From JACVRW01 sp963751105 (GTDB lineage Bacteria; Actinomycetota; Thermoleophilia; Solirubrobacterales; Thermoleophilaceae): a DNA stretch of 64,000 bases. The stretch is taken from contig CAVVTG010000001.1 in the NCBI GenBank assembly GCA_963751105.1, positions 558,001 through 622,000 on the forward strand. The letters are read 5' to 3'. A model generated the notes under the pieces. That model worked only from the letters and a program-made list of their open reading frames with translations. It was not told the DNA's origin and ran no database searches. Numbering within the stretch: the first letter of the stretch is position 1; each line of letters begins with the position of its first letter. The position numbers and the translations under genes were made by a program. Positions 16,228 through 26,058 of the stretch are shown in pieces.

Positions 16228-19200
16228 CTACTTCTCGGCCGCCGGGCAGATGATCCGGTAGTCGCAGAAGCTGCAGATCTCCGCCGAAGGGGTGGGCTCG
16301 AAGCGCTGCTTGAGGATCCCGCTCGCAATCTCGGAGACCGTCCCGCGCACGCGGTCGAGCTCCTCGTCGGAGTGCTCCACCGGCACCTTGTCCCCGGTGA
16401 GCACGTAGAAGTAGCTCTGGGCCGAGGTCTCGAGGCGCCAGGACTCGCGCGCGCCCATCTGGTAGAGCGACAGCTGCACGTCCTCGCGCAGGTCCTTCTC
16501 GCTCTTCGCCTTGCCGGTCTTGTAGTCGATCAGCTCGTAGGTGCCGTCGGGATGGCGGTCCACCCGGTCCACCCGGCCGCGCAGGAGGTGGGGCCCCAGC
16601 CGGAAGGCGAAGGAGCGCTCGAACCAGACGGGCTCGGCCTCCGAACGGCGGTCCTCGACCCAGTAGCGCTCGAGCGCGGCCACCGCCCGCTCGCGGAACT
16701 GCAGCTCGTCGTCGGTGTCGCCGAAGCCGGAGCGGCGCCAGGAGGCGTCGAACAACTCCATCAGGTGCTCCAGGGAGCCGCCGGGCTGGGAGTGGAAGCG
16801 CTCCAGCACCTGGTGCACGACGATCCCGAAGCGCTGGTGGATCGTCGGCTCCTGCGGGATGCGAAAGACGCGGGCGAACTTGTACTTGAGCGGACAGATG
16901 CGATAGGTGTCGATGTCCGAGGCGGACAGCATCAGCCCGCGTCCGCGGCGAGGGATGAAGGGATCGAGCGACGGCTCCGAGCCGTTGCCGTCGGCGGCCG
17001 GACGGGTGGCGGGATCGCGTTCGCTGTCGCGCAGCCAGCCATCGAGGGCCGAGGAGTCGAGGATCTCCCGCTGTTCCGGGGTCGCGCACTGCACGAGGAT
17101 CTCGTTGACCTCTGACAGGGCCGCCTCGAGGGACTGCCCCTCCTTGGCCCGCTCGATCAGCGCGGCGACCTTGATCAGCTCGAGGTACCGCGACACGGAC
17201 TGATCGACGTCGAGGTACGTGTCGAGACGCATCTCTCCCAGTCGCCCTCCCACCCGAGCCACGGTGTCGAGCAGCTCGTCGCGCATGATCCGGAAGGTCG
17301 AGTGCAGGCCCTCCGCGGGACCGAACAGCTCCTCCTCGAAGGCCTCCTCCTCGACGCCGGTGGCGGCGATGGCCTCCTCGTAGAACGGTGAGGGCCGGGG
17401 CGTGGCGCCGGGCTGCGCGGTCTCCGACCAGGCCAGCACGAGGCCCTTGCGCGGGCGGGTCATGGCCACGTGCAGCAGCCGGCGCATCTCCGCGTCGTGG
17501 GCCGCGCGCTCGCTGCCGGAGGGCAGGCGCTCGCGCAGGAGCTCGTCGGGCACGCCGTCGGCCTGGGGGCGGAAGGGGCCGGGCATGCGCGCCGCCGACA
17601 GGCCGAGCACGAACACGTGGTCGAACTCGAGGCCCTTGGCCGCGTGCATGGTCATCACCTGCACGGCGGGCGCCGACGGCGCCCCCGTGACCTCGTCCTC
17701 GCGGAGGCCGGACTCGGCGACGGCGGTGAGGTAGCGGGTGAAGTCGCGGGCCGTCGCCTGAGGTTCGCGCCGCATGTATGCGGAGGCGAGCTCGGACAGC
17801 TTGGCGATGTTGCGCAGCCGCTCGACGGTGTCGGCCTGGGTGGCGAACACCTGCTGCCGGCGCAGTCCGATGCGCTCGATCAGCCGCAGGACGAACGCGT
17901 CCGGGCGCCGGTCCTCGAAGGCGCCGGAGGCCGAGCGGTACAGGCGCAGGAACGCGCGGCCGCGGTCGCGGCCCTCCTCGGACAGCTGCGGTCCCTCCAG
18001 GGCGGCGGCCACCGCGCTCGGCATGTCGAGCTTGCGCCGGCGCGCCAGCTGGGTGAGCCGCGCCACGTCCACCGAGCGCAGCTCGACCGGCGGGCGAGAC
18101 AACGCGCGCACCACGGCGCCCGAGTCGTTCGGATCGGCGAGCGCGCGCAACCAGGCGAGCACGTCGCGTACCTCGGCGCGCTGGAAGTAGGCAGCCGCGC
18201 CGACGGTTCGGGCGGGTACGGCCCGCTCCTCGAGCGCGGAGGCGATGACCGCGCCCTCGCTCTTGGTCGAGCGCATCAGCACGGCGATGGCGTCGGGAGA
18301 CGTGCCCGCCGCGATCAGGCGCTCCGCCTCGGCGGCCACCGCCTGGGCCTGCGCGCGCTCCGAGCTGCAGCGCCAGAAACGCACCCGTCCGCCGCTCGCA
18401 CCCTTGAGCTTCTTCTCGATCCGGTCCGGCACCGGAGCCACCACGGCGCTCGCGGCGTCGAGGATGCGCCGGCCGGAGCGGTAGTTGCGCTCGAGTCGTA
18501 TGACCTCGGCCTCGGGGAAGTCGCGCTGGAAGTCGAGGAGGTTCTTCTGCGAGGCGCCCCGGAAGCGGTAGATCGCCTGGTCGTCGTCCCCCGCGACCGT
18601 GACCGCCCGGTGCTCTTCCACGAGCAGCCGCAGCAGCATGCCCTGGGCGAAGTTCGTGTCCTGATACTCGTCCACCAGCACATGGGCGAAGCGCCGGGCC
18701 ACCCGCTCGCGCACATGCGGGCGCTCGTGCAGAAGACGAAACGAGCGCAGGATCAGGTCGCCGAAGTCGAGCGCCCCGCGCTGCGTGAGCAGCCGGTCGT
18801 GGTCGGCGTATAGGCGGGCGAACTCGAGCTCGCGGGCCGCTCGGGCCCGCGCCGCGTCGCCGTCAGCGCCGTCCGCCAGGCGCTCCGCGTAGGCGCGGTA
18901 GTCCTCGGCCGAGATCATCTCGTCCTTGAGGCGATCGATGCGCGACACGAAGCTCGCCAGCAGACGGCGCCGGATTGCCGCGGATCTCGTGTTGGCGCAG
19001 GGACAGCTCGTCGATGCGCTCGAGCAGTAGGGCGAGCCGGTCCGCGGGGGTCACCGGCGTGAGAAACGGATCGAGGCAGGCCTCGAGGGCCTCGTCCTGC
19101 AACAGGCGGGTGCAGAACGAGTGGAAGGTGGCCACGTGGAGCTCCTCGTAGGGCGACTCGATCGACAGCTCGAGGCGCTCCCGCATCTCGGCCGCCGCGG

Positions 19201-19384
19201 GGGCGGAGAAGGTGAGCGCGAGGATGGAGTCGGCCCGGAGCCCCTGCTCGACGAGCCAGGCGAAGCGGGCGGTGAGGGTGCGCGTCTTCCCCGTTCCGGC
19301 AGGGGCCACCACCACGAGCGGGCCGCCCTCGTAGGTCACGGCCTGCTCCTGCGAGCGGTTGAGGCCGTCGAGGACTGCGGGCAT
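16228..19384 (-). CDS. UvrD-type helicase with C-terminal Fe-S PD-(D/E)XK nuclease; apparent +1 frameshift
   Basis: About 1051 aa if one extra base near 18968-18972 is ignored; as written, the N-terminal frame (from 19384) ends at 18863 and the rest is read in another frame. Helicase motifs: Walker A VVAPAGTGKTRTL, Ia ATFHSFCTRLL, II VLVDEYQDTNFAQG, III VAGDDDQAIYRFRGAS, IV LERNYRSGRRIL, V-VI MTMHAAKGLEFDHV and HVAMTRPRKGL. The nuclease domain has ELIDYKTGK. It also has a cysteine arrangement (YRICPLKYKF, then ICSFCDYRIIC near the C-terminus) like the iron-sulfur staple of AddB-type nucleases. Likely works in double-strand break or replication fork processing. Every motif on both sides of the break is intact. 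Confidence 0.88.
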
Positions 19385-19406
19385 CCCGGCCTAGGATACG
19401 CCGCGT

Positions 19407-20228
19407 ATGGGGCTGCCCGACGCCGACTGGCTGGGATTCTGTCGCCGCGCGGGTACGGCCGCGCGCGAGGCGGTGGCGTCCTATTCGACGCGCGCCGAGC
19501 GCTCGGTGGAGACGGGCGTGGGCGAGGGCGGCGACATGGCCTACGTGATCGATCGCGCCGCCGAGGACGCGATCTTCGCCGAGCTCGAGGCGCTCGGGAT
19601 CCCGCTCACCGCGGTCTCGGAAGAGAGGGGCGAGGTGCCGATCGGCGGAGGCGGAACGGTCCGGGTGGTGATCGACCCGGTGGACGGCTCGCTGAACGCC
19701 AAGCGCGGCGTGCCCTTCTCGGCCGTCTCGGTGGCCGTGGCCTCGGGCCCGCGCATGGACGACGTCGAGGTGGGCTGGGTGGCCGAGCTGGCCCCCGCCG
19801 GCCCTGATGGCGGAGCGGCGGGCGCCGCCCGCGACTGGTGGGCGGTGCGCGGCGAGGGCGCCTGCCTGGCCGGCGAGCCGCTCCCGCAGCTCCAACCCGG
19901 TCCCCTCGAGATCCTCGGCCTCGAGACCGCGCGACCCAAGCTCCTGGCCCAGGTGGCGCCGGCGCTGGTGGACCTGGAGGCCCGCCGCATCAGGGCGCTG
20001 GGCTCGGTGGCGCTGACCCTCTGCCACGTAGCCGCGGGACACCTGGACGGGATGATCTCGCTGCGGCCGGTGCGCTCGGTCGACGTCGCCGCCGCCCAGC
20101 TATTGGTCACCGAGTGCGGCGGCGCGGTGGCCTTCCCGGGCGGGGACAGCCTCGACCTCGCGATGCGCTCGCGCGTGGCGGCGGCCCGGGACGCCGCGAC
20201 CGTGGAGCGGCTGGTGGGGGTTTTCTAG
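19407..20228 (+). CDS. Inositol monophosphatase family protein
   Basis: 273 aa Mg-dependent sugar or inositol phosphatase of the IMPase/FBPase superfamily. Motifs: the first metal glutamate in VSEERGE, then IDPVDGSLNAKRGVPFSAVS (the DPxDG signature), and RSVDVAAAQLLVTECGG near the C-terminus, where the usual WDxAAG reads VDVAAA. The substrate could be inositol phosphate, fructose bisphosphate or PAP. Divergent from the helicase gene with 22 bases between starts. Confidence 0.87.
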   Translation: MGLPDADWLGFCRRAGTAAREAVASYSTRAERSVETGVGEGGDMAYVIDRAAEDAIFAELEALGIPLTAVSEERGEVPIGGGGTVRVVIDPVDGSLNAKRGVPFSAVSVAVASGPRMDDVEVGWVAELAPAGPDGGAAGAARDWWAVRGEGACLAGEPLPQLQPGPLEILGLETARPKLLAQVAPALVDLEARRIRALGSVALTLCHVAAGHLDGMISLRPVRSVDVAAAQLLVTECGGAVAFPGGDSLDLAMRSRVAAARDAATVERLVGVF

Positions 20229-20252
20229 GCGGCGAGCTCAATCTTGCCCGCT

Positions 20253-20291
20253 GTCCTGGGTTCACCCCCTCCTGGGGGGTCAAGTCAGGAC
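20253..20291. terminator. Nested hairpin between convergent genes
   Basis: Outer stem GTCCTG (20253-20258) / CAGGAC (20286-20291) and inner stem ACCCCC (20264-20269) / GGGGGT (20275-20280) with a TCCTG-type loop. It lies between the convergent IMPase-like and reductase genes, so it probably terminates transcription from both sides. No T-run. Confidence 0.5.
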
Positions 20292-20330
20292 GGCCCACGG
20301 AGATGGGCGCCCTGGGGACTGTCTCCGGCC

Positions 20331-20936
20331 CTAGCTCGCCGGGGGCCCCAGCGGCGTCTCCGCCAGCGCCCGGGCCACCCCCACGAGGTTCCCCGCCGCC
20401 GCGCGGCCCGTGGAGTGGGACCAGTCCTTGCCCGCGTCGGAGTTGAGGTAGTCGTCGCCCGGGCCGGGGCCACGGTTCCAGTAGGTCCAGGCCTGCCCAG
20501 GGATCGTGTAGCCGACGTCGACCAGGCCGCCGCTGATCTCCGAGATCACGTGATGGGCACCGTCCTCGTTGCCCGTGACCACCACGCCGGCCACGCGGTT
20601 GTAGGCCACCGGGCGGCCGTCGTCGTCCTCTTCGGACAGCATCGCGTCCATCCGCTCGAGCACCCGCTGGGCGATCGAACTGGGCCGGCCCAGCCAGGTC
20701 GGGGTGGCCACCACCAGAATGTCCGCGGTCAGCAGCTTCTCGTGGATCGCGGGCCACTCGTCGCCGTCGCCCTCGTCGCTGGTCACCCCCGGATGCACGT
20801 CGTGGTCGACCACGCGAACCATCTCCGTGTCCACCTCGTGCTCCGAGAGGGCGTCCATCACGACACGCGCCAAGGCCTCGGTGTTCGAGGTCTCGGGAGA
20901 CGCCTTGAGCGTGCAGTTCAGTATCAGAGCTCGCAT
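20331..20936 (-). CDS. Flavodoxin-like NAD(P)H-dependent FMN reductase
   Basis: 201 aa with the flavodoxin-like fold: MRALILNCTLKASPETSNTE at the N-terminus (FMN phosphate loop) and ILVVATPTWLGRPSSIAQRV in the middle (second flavin loop). The C-terminal half has TGNEDGAHHVISEISGGLVDVGYTIPGQ, as in WrbA/NADPH-dependent FMN reductase relatives. Cytoplasmic oxidoreductase; the electron acceptor is not readable. Divergent from the topoisomerase gene. Confidence 0.85.
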   Translation of the reverse strand: MRALILNCTLKASPETSNTEALARVVMDALSEHEVDTEMVRVVDHDVHPGVTSDEGDGDEWPAIHEKLLTADILVVATPTWLGRPSSIAQRVLERMDAMLSEEDDDGRPVAYNRVAGVVVTGNEDGAHHVISEISGGLVDVGYTIPGQAWTYWNRGPGPGDDYLNSDAGKDWSHSTGRAAAGNLVGVARALAETPLGPPAS

Positions 20937-20951
20937 CCGCCTCCGGTACCC

Positions 20952-20974
20952 GGCGCAACCCGTTGGATTGCGCC
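20952..20974. promoter_or_regulatory. Imperfect palindrome in a divergent gap
   Basis: GGCGCAA (20952-20958) and TTGCGCC (20968-20974) flank CCCGTTGGA; 18 of 23 positions are symmetric. It lies 16 bases before the reductase start and 29 bases before the topoisomerase start, a good place for an operator acting on either gene. Confidence 0.4.
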
Positions 20975-21002
20975 GTTTAGATGTTGGGCATCAGAAAGGT
21001 CC

Positions 21003-22083
21003 ATGGCGCGCCTGAAGAGAGTCGATTGCTCGGCGCCCGGCATTCGGCGCCGCCGGCGTGGCAAGGGCTTCGAATACCTCGACGAGGACGGCGTGCGCGA
21101 TCAGCGAGCCCGTCGTGGTCGAGCGGATCCGCGCACTGGCCATCCCGCCTGCCTGGGAGGAGGTCTGGATCTCCCCCCACCCGATGGGTCACATCCAGGC
21201 CACGGGGACGGACGTCGCGGGACGCAAGCAGTACCGCTACCACGATCTCTGGCGCGAGCGGCGCGACCGGGAGAAGTTCGACGAGATGTGCGACTTTGCG
21301 CGCGCCCTCCCGGCCCTGCGCAAGCGGGTGAGGCACGACCTCGCCCGCAAGGGCATGCCTCGCGAGAAGGCACTCGGCTGCGCCACGCGCCTGCTCGACC
21401 TGGGCTTCTTTCGCATCGGGTCGGAGGACTACGCCGCCGAGAACGACACCTACGGCCTGGCGACGATGAAGAAGCGTCACGTGACCGTGGACGGCGACAT
21501 CGTGACCTTCGACTACGAGGCCAAGGGGGGCAAGCGCCGCCTCCAGGCGATCGGCGACCCGCAGGTGGCGGAGATCGTCCGCCAGCTCAAGCGCCGCCGT
21601 GGCAAGGTCGATGAGCTGCTCGCCTACAAGGAGGGCCGGCGCTGGGTGGATGTCAAGTCGGCGGACATCAACGTGTACGTGAAGGAGCTGACCGGCGGTG
21701 ACTTCTCGGCCAAGGACTTCCGCACCTGGAGCGGGACGGTGCTGGCCGCCGTCGCGCTGTCGGTCTCGGGTATGGCGGCAGATACCAAGACCGCGCGCAA
21801 GCGGGCCAAGACGCGCGCCATCAAGGAGGTGGCCCACTATCTCGGTAACACCCCCGCGGTGGCCCGGGCCTCCTACATCGATCCGCGCGTGTTCGATCGT
21901 TTCGACGGCGGCGTGACCATCAGCGGCGCGCTACCGGAGCTGATGAAGGACTTCGCCGCCTGGCCCGACGTGCAGCTGGCCATGGAGGAAGGCGTGCTGG
22001 ACCTGCTCGGCGATGACCGGGGCTCGGACGCGGTCGAGAAGGTCGAGGAGCTGGGCGAGGATCTCGAGGAGGTCGCCGCCTGA
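21003..22083 (+). CDS. DNA topoisomerase IB (poxvirus/eukaryote-like); apparent +1 frameshift
   Basis: About 359 aa if one extra base near 21097-21100 is ignored: RLKRVDCSAPGIRRRRRGKG starts in one frame, and SEPVVVERIRALAIPPAWEEVW continues in the next. The rest is complete: the fingerprint KQYRYHDLWRERRDREKF, the catalytic arginine/lysine segment with TYGLATMKKRHV, DFRTWSGTVLAA, and the active-site tyrosine in ARASYIDPRVF. Relaxes supercoils by a 3'-phosphotyrosyl intermediate. Bacterial IB enzymes are accessory. The ATG at 21003 gives the family N-terminus. Confidence 0.88.
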
Positions 22084-22121
22084 GCGGTTTTCGTTTCGCC
22101 GCCGCCGGGAAGGAGCCACGC

Positions 22122-22349
22122 ATGACCGAGGTACCAAGCGAAGCCCCCCCTTCCATCGAGGTGCCGGCCCCGTCGCCTCCCGAGCAGCCGCAGCCCGAGC
22201 CCCCCGACGCTCCCCAGCCGGATCCCAAGGGCCCGGAGACTCCGGGCGCTCCCGGCCAGCCGGAGCCGCCCGACTCACCTCAGCCGGATCCCGAGGCGCC
22301 AGATGCGCCCCAGCCGGATCCCGAGGCGCCGGACATGCCGGCCGCCTAG
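22122..22349 (+). CDS. Small proline-rich acidic protein with PQPDPEAPD repeats
   Basis: 75 aa, about one third proline, with recurring units such as PDAPQPDPKGPETPG, PDSPQPDPEAPD and PDAPQPDPEAPD. No signal peptide or membrane segment, and no cysteine. The case for translation is a strong ribosome site (GGAAGGAG) placed 6 bases before the ATG. It follows the topoisomerase gene by 38 bases and ends 10 bases before the convergent CAP gene. The function is unknown; the composition suggests an unfolded spacer or PPII helix. Confidence 0.55.
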   Translation: MTEVPSEAPPSIEVPAPSPPEQPQPEPPDAPQPDPKGPETPGAPGQPEPPDSPQPDPEAPDAPQPDPEAPDMPAA

Positions 22350-22359
22350 CCCGAGCGTC

Positions 22360-22909
22360 TCAGCGCCGGGAGCCGAAGGTCGTGGCGTAGGTGGCGCCGG
22401 GGAGGCCGCGCATCGGTGTGTCGCCGGCCACGCCCACCCCGAGCTCGCGGTAGGTCGGGCTGAGGATGTTCGCGCGATGTCCGGGGCTCGTCATCCAGGC
22501 GCGCCCGATGGCGCGTGGACTGCCCTGGGCCCCCGAGCCCCAGGCGATGTTCTCGCCCACGGCCCAGCCACGCGCGCCGCGCAGGTAGCCCGAGCTGCGA
22601 ATCCGGTCGAGGAAGGTCGAGCCGTCCAGCGAGTTGTGGGCGAAGAAGTTCTTGCGGGCCATGTCGACCGCGTGGCGCCGCGCCGCGCTGGACAGCCGGG
22701 GATCGAGGCCCAGCGGGCGTAGCCCGTGGCGAGCTCGCTCGGCGTTGACGACGCAGAGCGTCGAGCGGACGAGCGCGCGTTCACCGAGGTCGGCCGGGCC
22801 GCGTGCTGGCCGACGAGCATGCGCCGCCCGCCTGCGCCGGCGGCACGGCCAGCGCGAGGCCGATCAGGCAGCCGAACGCAAGGAGGACAGCACGGATCGA
22901 AAAGCCCAT
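22360..22909 (-). CDS. Secreted CAP/SCP-domain protein; apparent +1 frameshift
   Basis: About 182 aa if one extra base near 22794-22799 is ignored. It starts at ATG 22909 with a clear signal peptide (MGFSIRAVLLAFGCLIGLAL, cleavage after PPAQA). The first frame stops soon after; the next frame gives DLGERALVRSTLCVVNAERA and the CAP core: HAVDMARKNFFAHNSLDGST, GENIAWGSG, and SPGHRANILSPTYRELGVGV. CAP proteins (COG2340 type) are extracellular; their bacterial role is unclear. The core histidines and glutamate are present. Confidence 0.82.
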
Positions 22910-23003
22910 TCACGATTCGACTCGGCGCTGCCGACGGCGGGATAAAGCTCGGTCACGGGCCACCTGGACGAATGTTCGACCCTGGCGCGGGCACACGAGG
23001 GCC

Positions 23004-23657
23004 ATGCCGCCCGCAGCCATACTCGACATCGACGGGACACTCGTCGACACCAACTACCACCACGCGATCGCGTGGTTCCGCGCCCTGCGCGACCACGGCG
23101 AGCTGTTGCCGATCTGGCGCGTGCACCGCCACATCGGGATGGGCGGCGATCAGCTCGTGAGAGCCGTGTGCGGTGACTCGGTGGAGGAGGAGAAGGGCGA
23201 CGACATCCGCGCCGCCGAGGGCGAGCACTTCGCGCAGCTGATCGACGAGGTGCAGCCGCTGCACGGCGCAAGGGAGCTCATCCTCGATCTCAAGCGGAGA
23301 GACCACGCCGTGATCCTCGCCTCGTCGGCCAAGCCGGACGAGGTCGATCACTACCTGGACCTGCTCGAGGCGCGCGAACTGGTCGACGGCTGGACCACCG
23401 CGGACGACGTGGAGGCCACCAAGCCCGAGCCCGACCTGGTCGTGGCGGCGATCGAAAAGGCGGGAGGAGGCGAAGCCGTGATGGTGGGCGACTCGACCTT
23501 CGACTGCGAGTCGGCGGCCCGGGCGGACGTGCCGGTGCTGGCCGTGCTCACGGGGGGCTTTTCCGAGCAGGAGCTGAGCGATGCCGGCGCCGAGGCGGTG
23601 TTCCACTCGATGGACGACCTGCGCGCAGACATCGACTCCACGCCGCTCGCGCGCTGA
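23004..23657 (+). CDS. HAD-superfamily phosphatase
   Basis: 217 aa, ATG 23004 chosen because DIDGTLVDTNYHH (D8, D10) must be near the N-terminus. Motif II is ILASSAKP, the lysine is in ATKPEPDLV, and motif IV is MVGDSTFDCESA. The helical cap (residues 18-85) suggests a small phospho-substrate, as in phosphoglycolate phosphatase or beta-phosphoglucomutase relatives; the exact substrate is unclear. It lies 18 bases before the NHEJ ligase gene and may share its transcript. Confidence 0.87.
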   Translation: MPPAAILDIDGTLVDTNYHHAIAWFRALRDHGELLPIWRVHRHIGMGGDQLVRAVCGDSVEEEKGDDIRAAEGEHFAQLIDEVQPLHGARELILDLKRRDHAVILASSAKPDEVDHYLDLLEARELVDGWTTADDVEATKPEPDLVVAAIEKAGGGEAVMVGDSTFDCESAARADVPVLAVLTGGFSEQELSDAGAEAVFHSMDDLRADIDSTPLAR

Positions 23658-23675
23658 GACCGTCAGGATTCACCC

Positions 23676-25094
23676 ATGTCCGACCGGCTGGGCGACTACC
23701 GTGGCAAGCGCGACTTCGGGACCACCCCGGAGCCCGCCGGGAAACCCGATGAGGGCCACGGCGAGGCCCGCTTCGTGGTCCAGGAGCACCACGCCAGCCG
23801 CCTTCACTGGGATCTGAGACTCGAGCACGAGGGCACGCTGGTCTCCTGGGCGCTGCCGCGCGGCGTGCCGGCCCACCCCGACGAGAACCGGCTCGCGGTC
23901 AACACCGAGGACCACCCGCTCGAGTACCTCGAGTTCGAGGGCGACATCCCCAAGGGCGAGTACGGCGCCGGCAGCATGCGGATCTGGGACGGCGGCACGT
24001 TCGAGGCCGAGAAGTGGCGCGACGGCGAGGTGATCGCGGTCTTCCACGGCGAGCGGATGAGGGGCCGGTACGCCCTGTTTCGCACTCGCGAGCGCGACTG
24101 GATGATCCACCGCATGGATCCTCCGCTGGATCCCACCTACGAGCCGTTGCCGGAGCGCCTGGCGCCGATGCTGGCCACGAGCGGCGGCCTGCCGCGCAAC
24201 GAGGAGCGCTACGGCTTCGAGGTCAAGTGGGACGGCATCCGCACGGTGGTGTTCGCCGATCACGGCCACAGCCGCCTGCAGGGCAAGAACTTCTCGGACT
24301 TCACGCCGCGCTACCCGGAGGTTCGCGCTCTGGCGCCCGCGCTCGGCGACCGGCGCATCGTTCTCGACGGCGAGATCGTGGCCTTCGACGAGCAGGGCCA
24401 GCCGAGCTTCGGGCGCCTCCAGTCACGCATGCACCTGGCCTCCGACTCGGCCGTGCGGCGGCGCATGCGTGACACACCGGTGACCTACGTGATCTTCGAC
24501 CTGCTCTACCTCGACGGCCACTCGACCCTGTCGCTCTCCTACGAGCAGCGGCGCAGCCTGCTCGACGAGCTGGCCCTCGACGGCCCGGCGTGGCGCACCC
24601 CCGCCTACCACCGTGGCGAGGGGCGGGCGCTCCAGCAGGCCACCCGCGAGCTCGGCATCGAGGGGATCGTGGCCAAGAAGCTCGACTGCCCCTACGAGCC
24701 GGGGCGGCGGGCGTCGCACTGGATAAAGATCCCCAACGTCCGCCAGCAGGACGTGGTTATCGGCGGGTGGACCTCAGGTGAGGGCAACCGCAGCAGTCAC
24801 CTCGGGGCGCTGGCCGTGGGGGTCATGGACGAGGGGGAGCTGGCCTACGCGGGGAAGGTCGGGACCGGCTTCACCCAGGAGATGCTCGGGGTGCTGGTCC
24901 GCCAGCTCGAGCCGCTGCGCCGCGACACCACTCCGTTCGCGGGGCGCCAGCCGCCCAAGGGGACGAAGTTCGTGGAGCCGCGCCTGGTGGCACTCGTGGA
25001 GTTTCGCGAGTGGACCTCGAGCGGGACCCTGCGCGCCCCCTCGTTCAAGGGCCTGCGGCCCGACACGCCGCCCGAGGAGGCGGTTCGGGAGTAG
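23676..25094 (+). CDS. ligD: LigD-type protein: 3'-phosphoesterase domain fused to ATP-dependent DNA ligase
   Basis: 472 aa for non-homologous end joining. Residues about 20-150 form the phosphoesterase (PE) domain (FVVQEHHASRLHWDLRLEHE, WALPRGVP, GEYGAGSM) that cleans 3' ends. Residues about 160-465 are the ligase: nucleotidyl lysine K184 in FEVKWDGIRT, then VLDGEIVAFD, FDLLYLDG, EGIVAKKLDCPYEPGRR and WIKIP, ending with an OB fold. The polymerase domain of full LigD is missing here and is encoded two genes downstream. Confidence 0.94.
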   Translation: MSDRLGDYRGKRDFGTTPEPAGKPDEGHGEARFVVQEHHASRLHWDLRLEHEGTLVSWALPRGVPAHPDENRLAVNTEDHPLEYLEFEGDIPKGEYGAGSMRIWDGGTFEAEKWRDGEVIAVFHGERMRGRYALFRTRERDWMIHRMDPPLDPTYEPLPERLAPMLATSGGLPRNEERYGFEVKWDGIRTVVFADHGHSRLQGKNFSDFTPRYPEVRALAPALGDRRIVLDGEIVAFDEQGQPSFGRLQSRMHLASDSAVRRRMRDTPVTYVIFDLLYLDGHSTLSLSYEQRRSLLDELALDGPAWRTPAYHRGEGRALQQATRELGIEGIVAKKLDCPYEPGRRASHWIKIPNVRQQDVVIGGWTSGEGNRSSHLGALAVGVMDEGELAYAGKVGTGFTQEMLGVLVRQLEPLRRDTTPFAGRQPPKGTKFVEPRLVALVEFREWTSSGTLRAPSFKGLRPDTPPEEAVRE

Positions 25095-25170
25095 CCGGAG
25101 GGCACGCGACCGGCGCAAGTTCGCGCCCGTTGAGGAGGGTAATTGCGCCCAGGCGAGGTATCTTCGGTTC

Positions 25171-26058
25171 ATGGCGAGAGCGATGTGGAGCGGAGCGATC
25201 AGCTTTGGGCTGGTCAACATCCCGGTAAAGCTGTACAGCTCGGTGGCGCGCAAGACCGTGCGCTTCAACCAGATCGATTCCGAGTCCGGCCAGCGGATCC
25301 GCCAGCAGCGGGTCAACAGCGAGGGTGAGGAGATCGCCTACGAGCAGATCGTCAAGGGGTACGAGATCGGTCCCGACAAGTACGTGACGATCACGCCCGA
25401 GGAGCTCGAGTCGGTCGAGCCGGAGCGCACCCGCACGATCGACATCGAGGACTTCGTGGACCTCGAGCAGATCGACCCGATCTTCTACGACCATCCCTAT
25501 TACCTGGCACCCGACAAGGGCGCGGCCAAGCCGTACAAGCTGCTGCTCGACGCGATGGAGGAAGCCGACAAGGTGGCCATCGCCCGGGTGGTCATCCGCT
25601 CCAAGCAGAGCCTGGTGGCGATCCGCGCCAAGGACAACGTCCTGATGATGGAGACGATGCTGTTCGCGGACGAGATCGTCCCCACCGACTCGATCGAGGA
25701 GATCTCATCGATGGACGGCGGCAAGACGACCAAGCGCGAGCTGGGCATGGCCAACCAGCTGATCGAGTCGCTCTCTTCCGAGTTCGAGCCTGAGAAGTAC
25801 CGCGACGAGTACCGCGATCAGGTGCTCGCGATGATCGAGAAGAAGGCCGCCGGCGAGACCATCACCATCGAGGAGCCCAGCGAGGAGCCCCAGAAGGTGC
25901 CCGACCTCATGGCCGCGCTCGAGGCCTCGATCGCCGCCGCGAAGAGCCCGGCGCCGAAGAGCGACGGCGCCAAGAAGACCTCCTCGTCGGGTAGCAAGAA
26001 CGGATCGGGCTCGAAGAAGAGCTCGGGCTCGCGCAAGAAGACCCCCGCCAAGAAGTAG
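25171..26058 (+). CDS. ku: Ku protein, NHEJ end-binding
   Basis: 295 aa homodimeric ring protein that binds double-strand ends and recruits LigD. Starts MARAMWSGAISFGLVNIPVK, the standard bacterial Ku N-terminus. The beta-barrel core runs to about residue 250. The last 45 residues are a Lys/Ser-rich tail (SGSKNGSGSKKSSGSRKK), of the kind that extends DNA binding in several actinobacterial Ku proteins. Placed 76 bases after the ligase gene and directly abutting the polymerase gene. Confidence 0.96.
   Translation: MARAMWSGAISFGLVNIPVKLYSSVARKTVRFNQIDSESGQRIRQQRVNSEGEEIAYEQIVKGYEIGPDKYVTITPEELESVEPERTRTIDIEDFVDLEQIDPIFYDHPYYLAPDKGAAKPYKLLLDAMEEADKVAIARVVIRSKQSLVAIRAKDNVLMMETMLFADEIVPTDSIEEISSMDGGKTTKRELGMANQLIESLSSEFEPEKYRDEYRDQVLAMIEKKAAGETITIEEPSEEPQKVPDLMAALEASIAAAKSPAPKSDGAKKTSSSGSKNGSGSKKSSGSRKKTPAKK

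Noticed and set aside
22122..22349. PQPDPEAPD DNA repeats as a CRISPR or satellite array
   Set aside because: Units are short, directly adjoining and in frame with a well-placed start codon, so protein repeats explain them.
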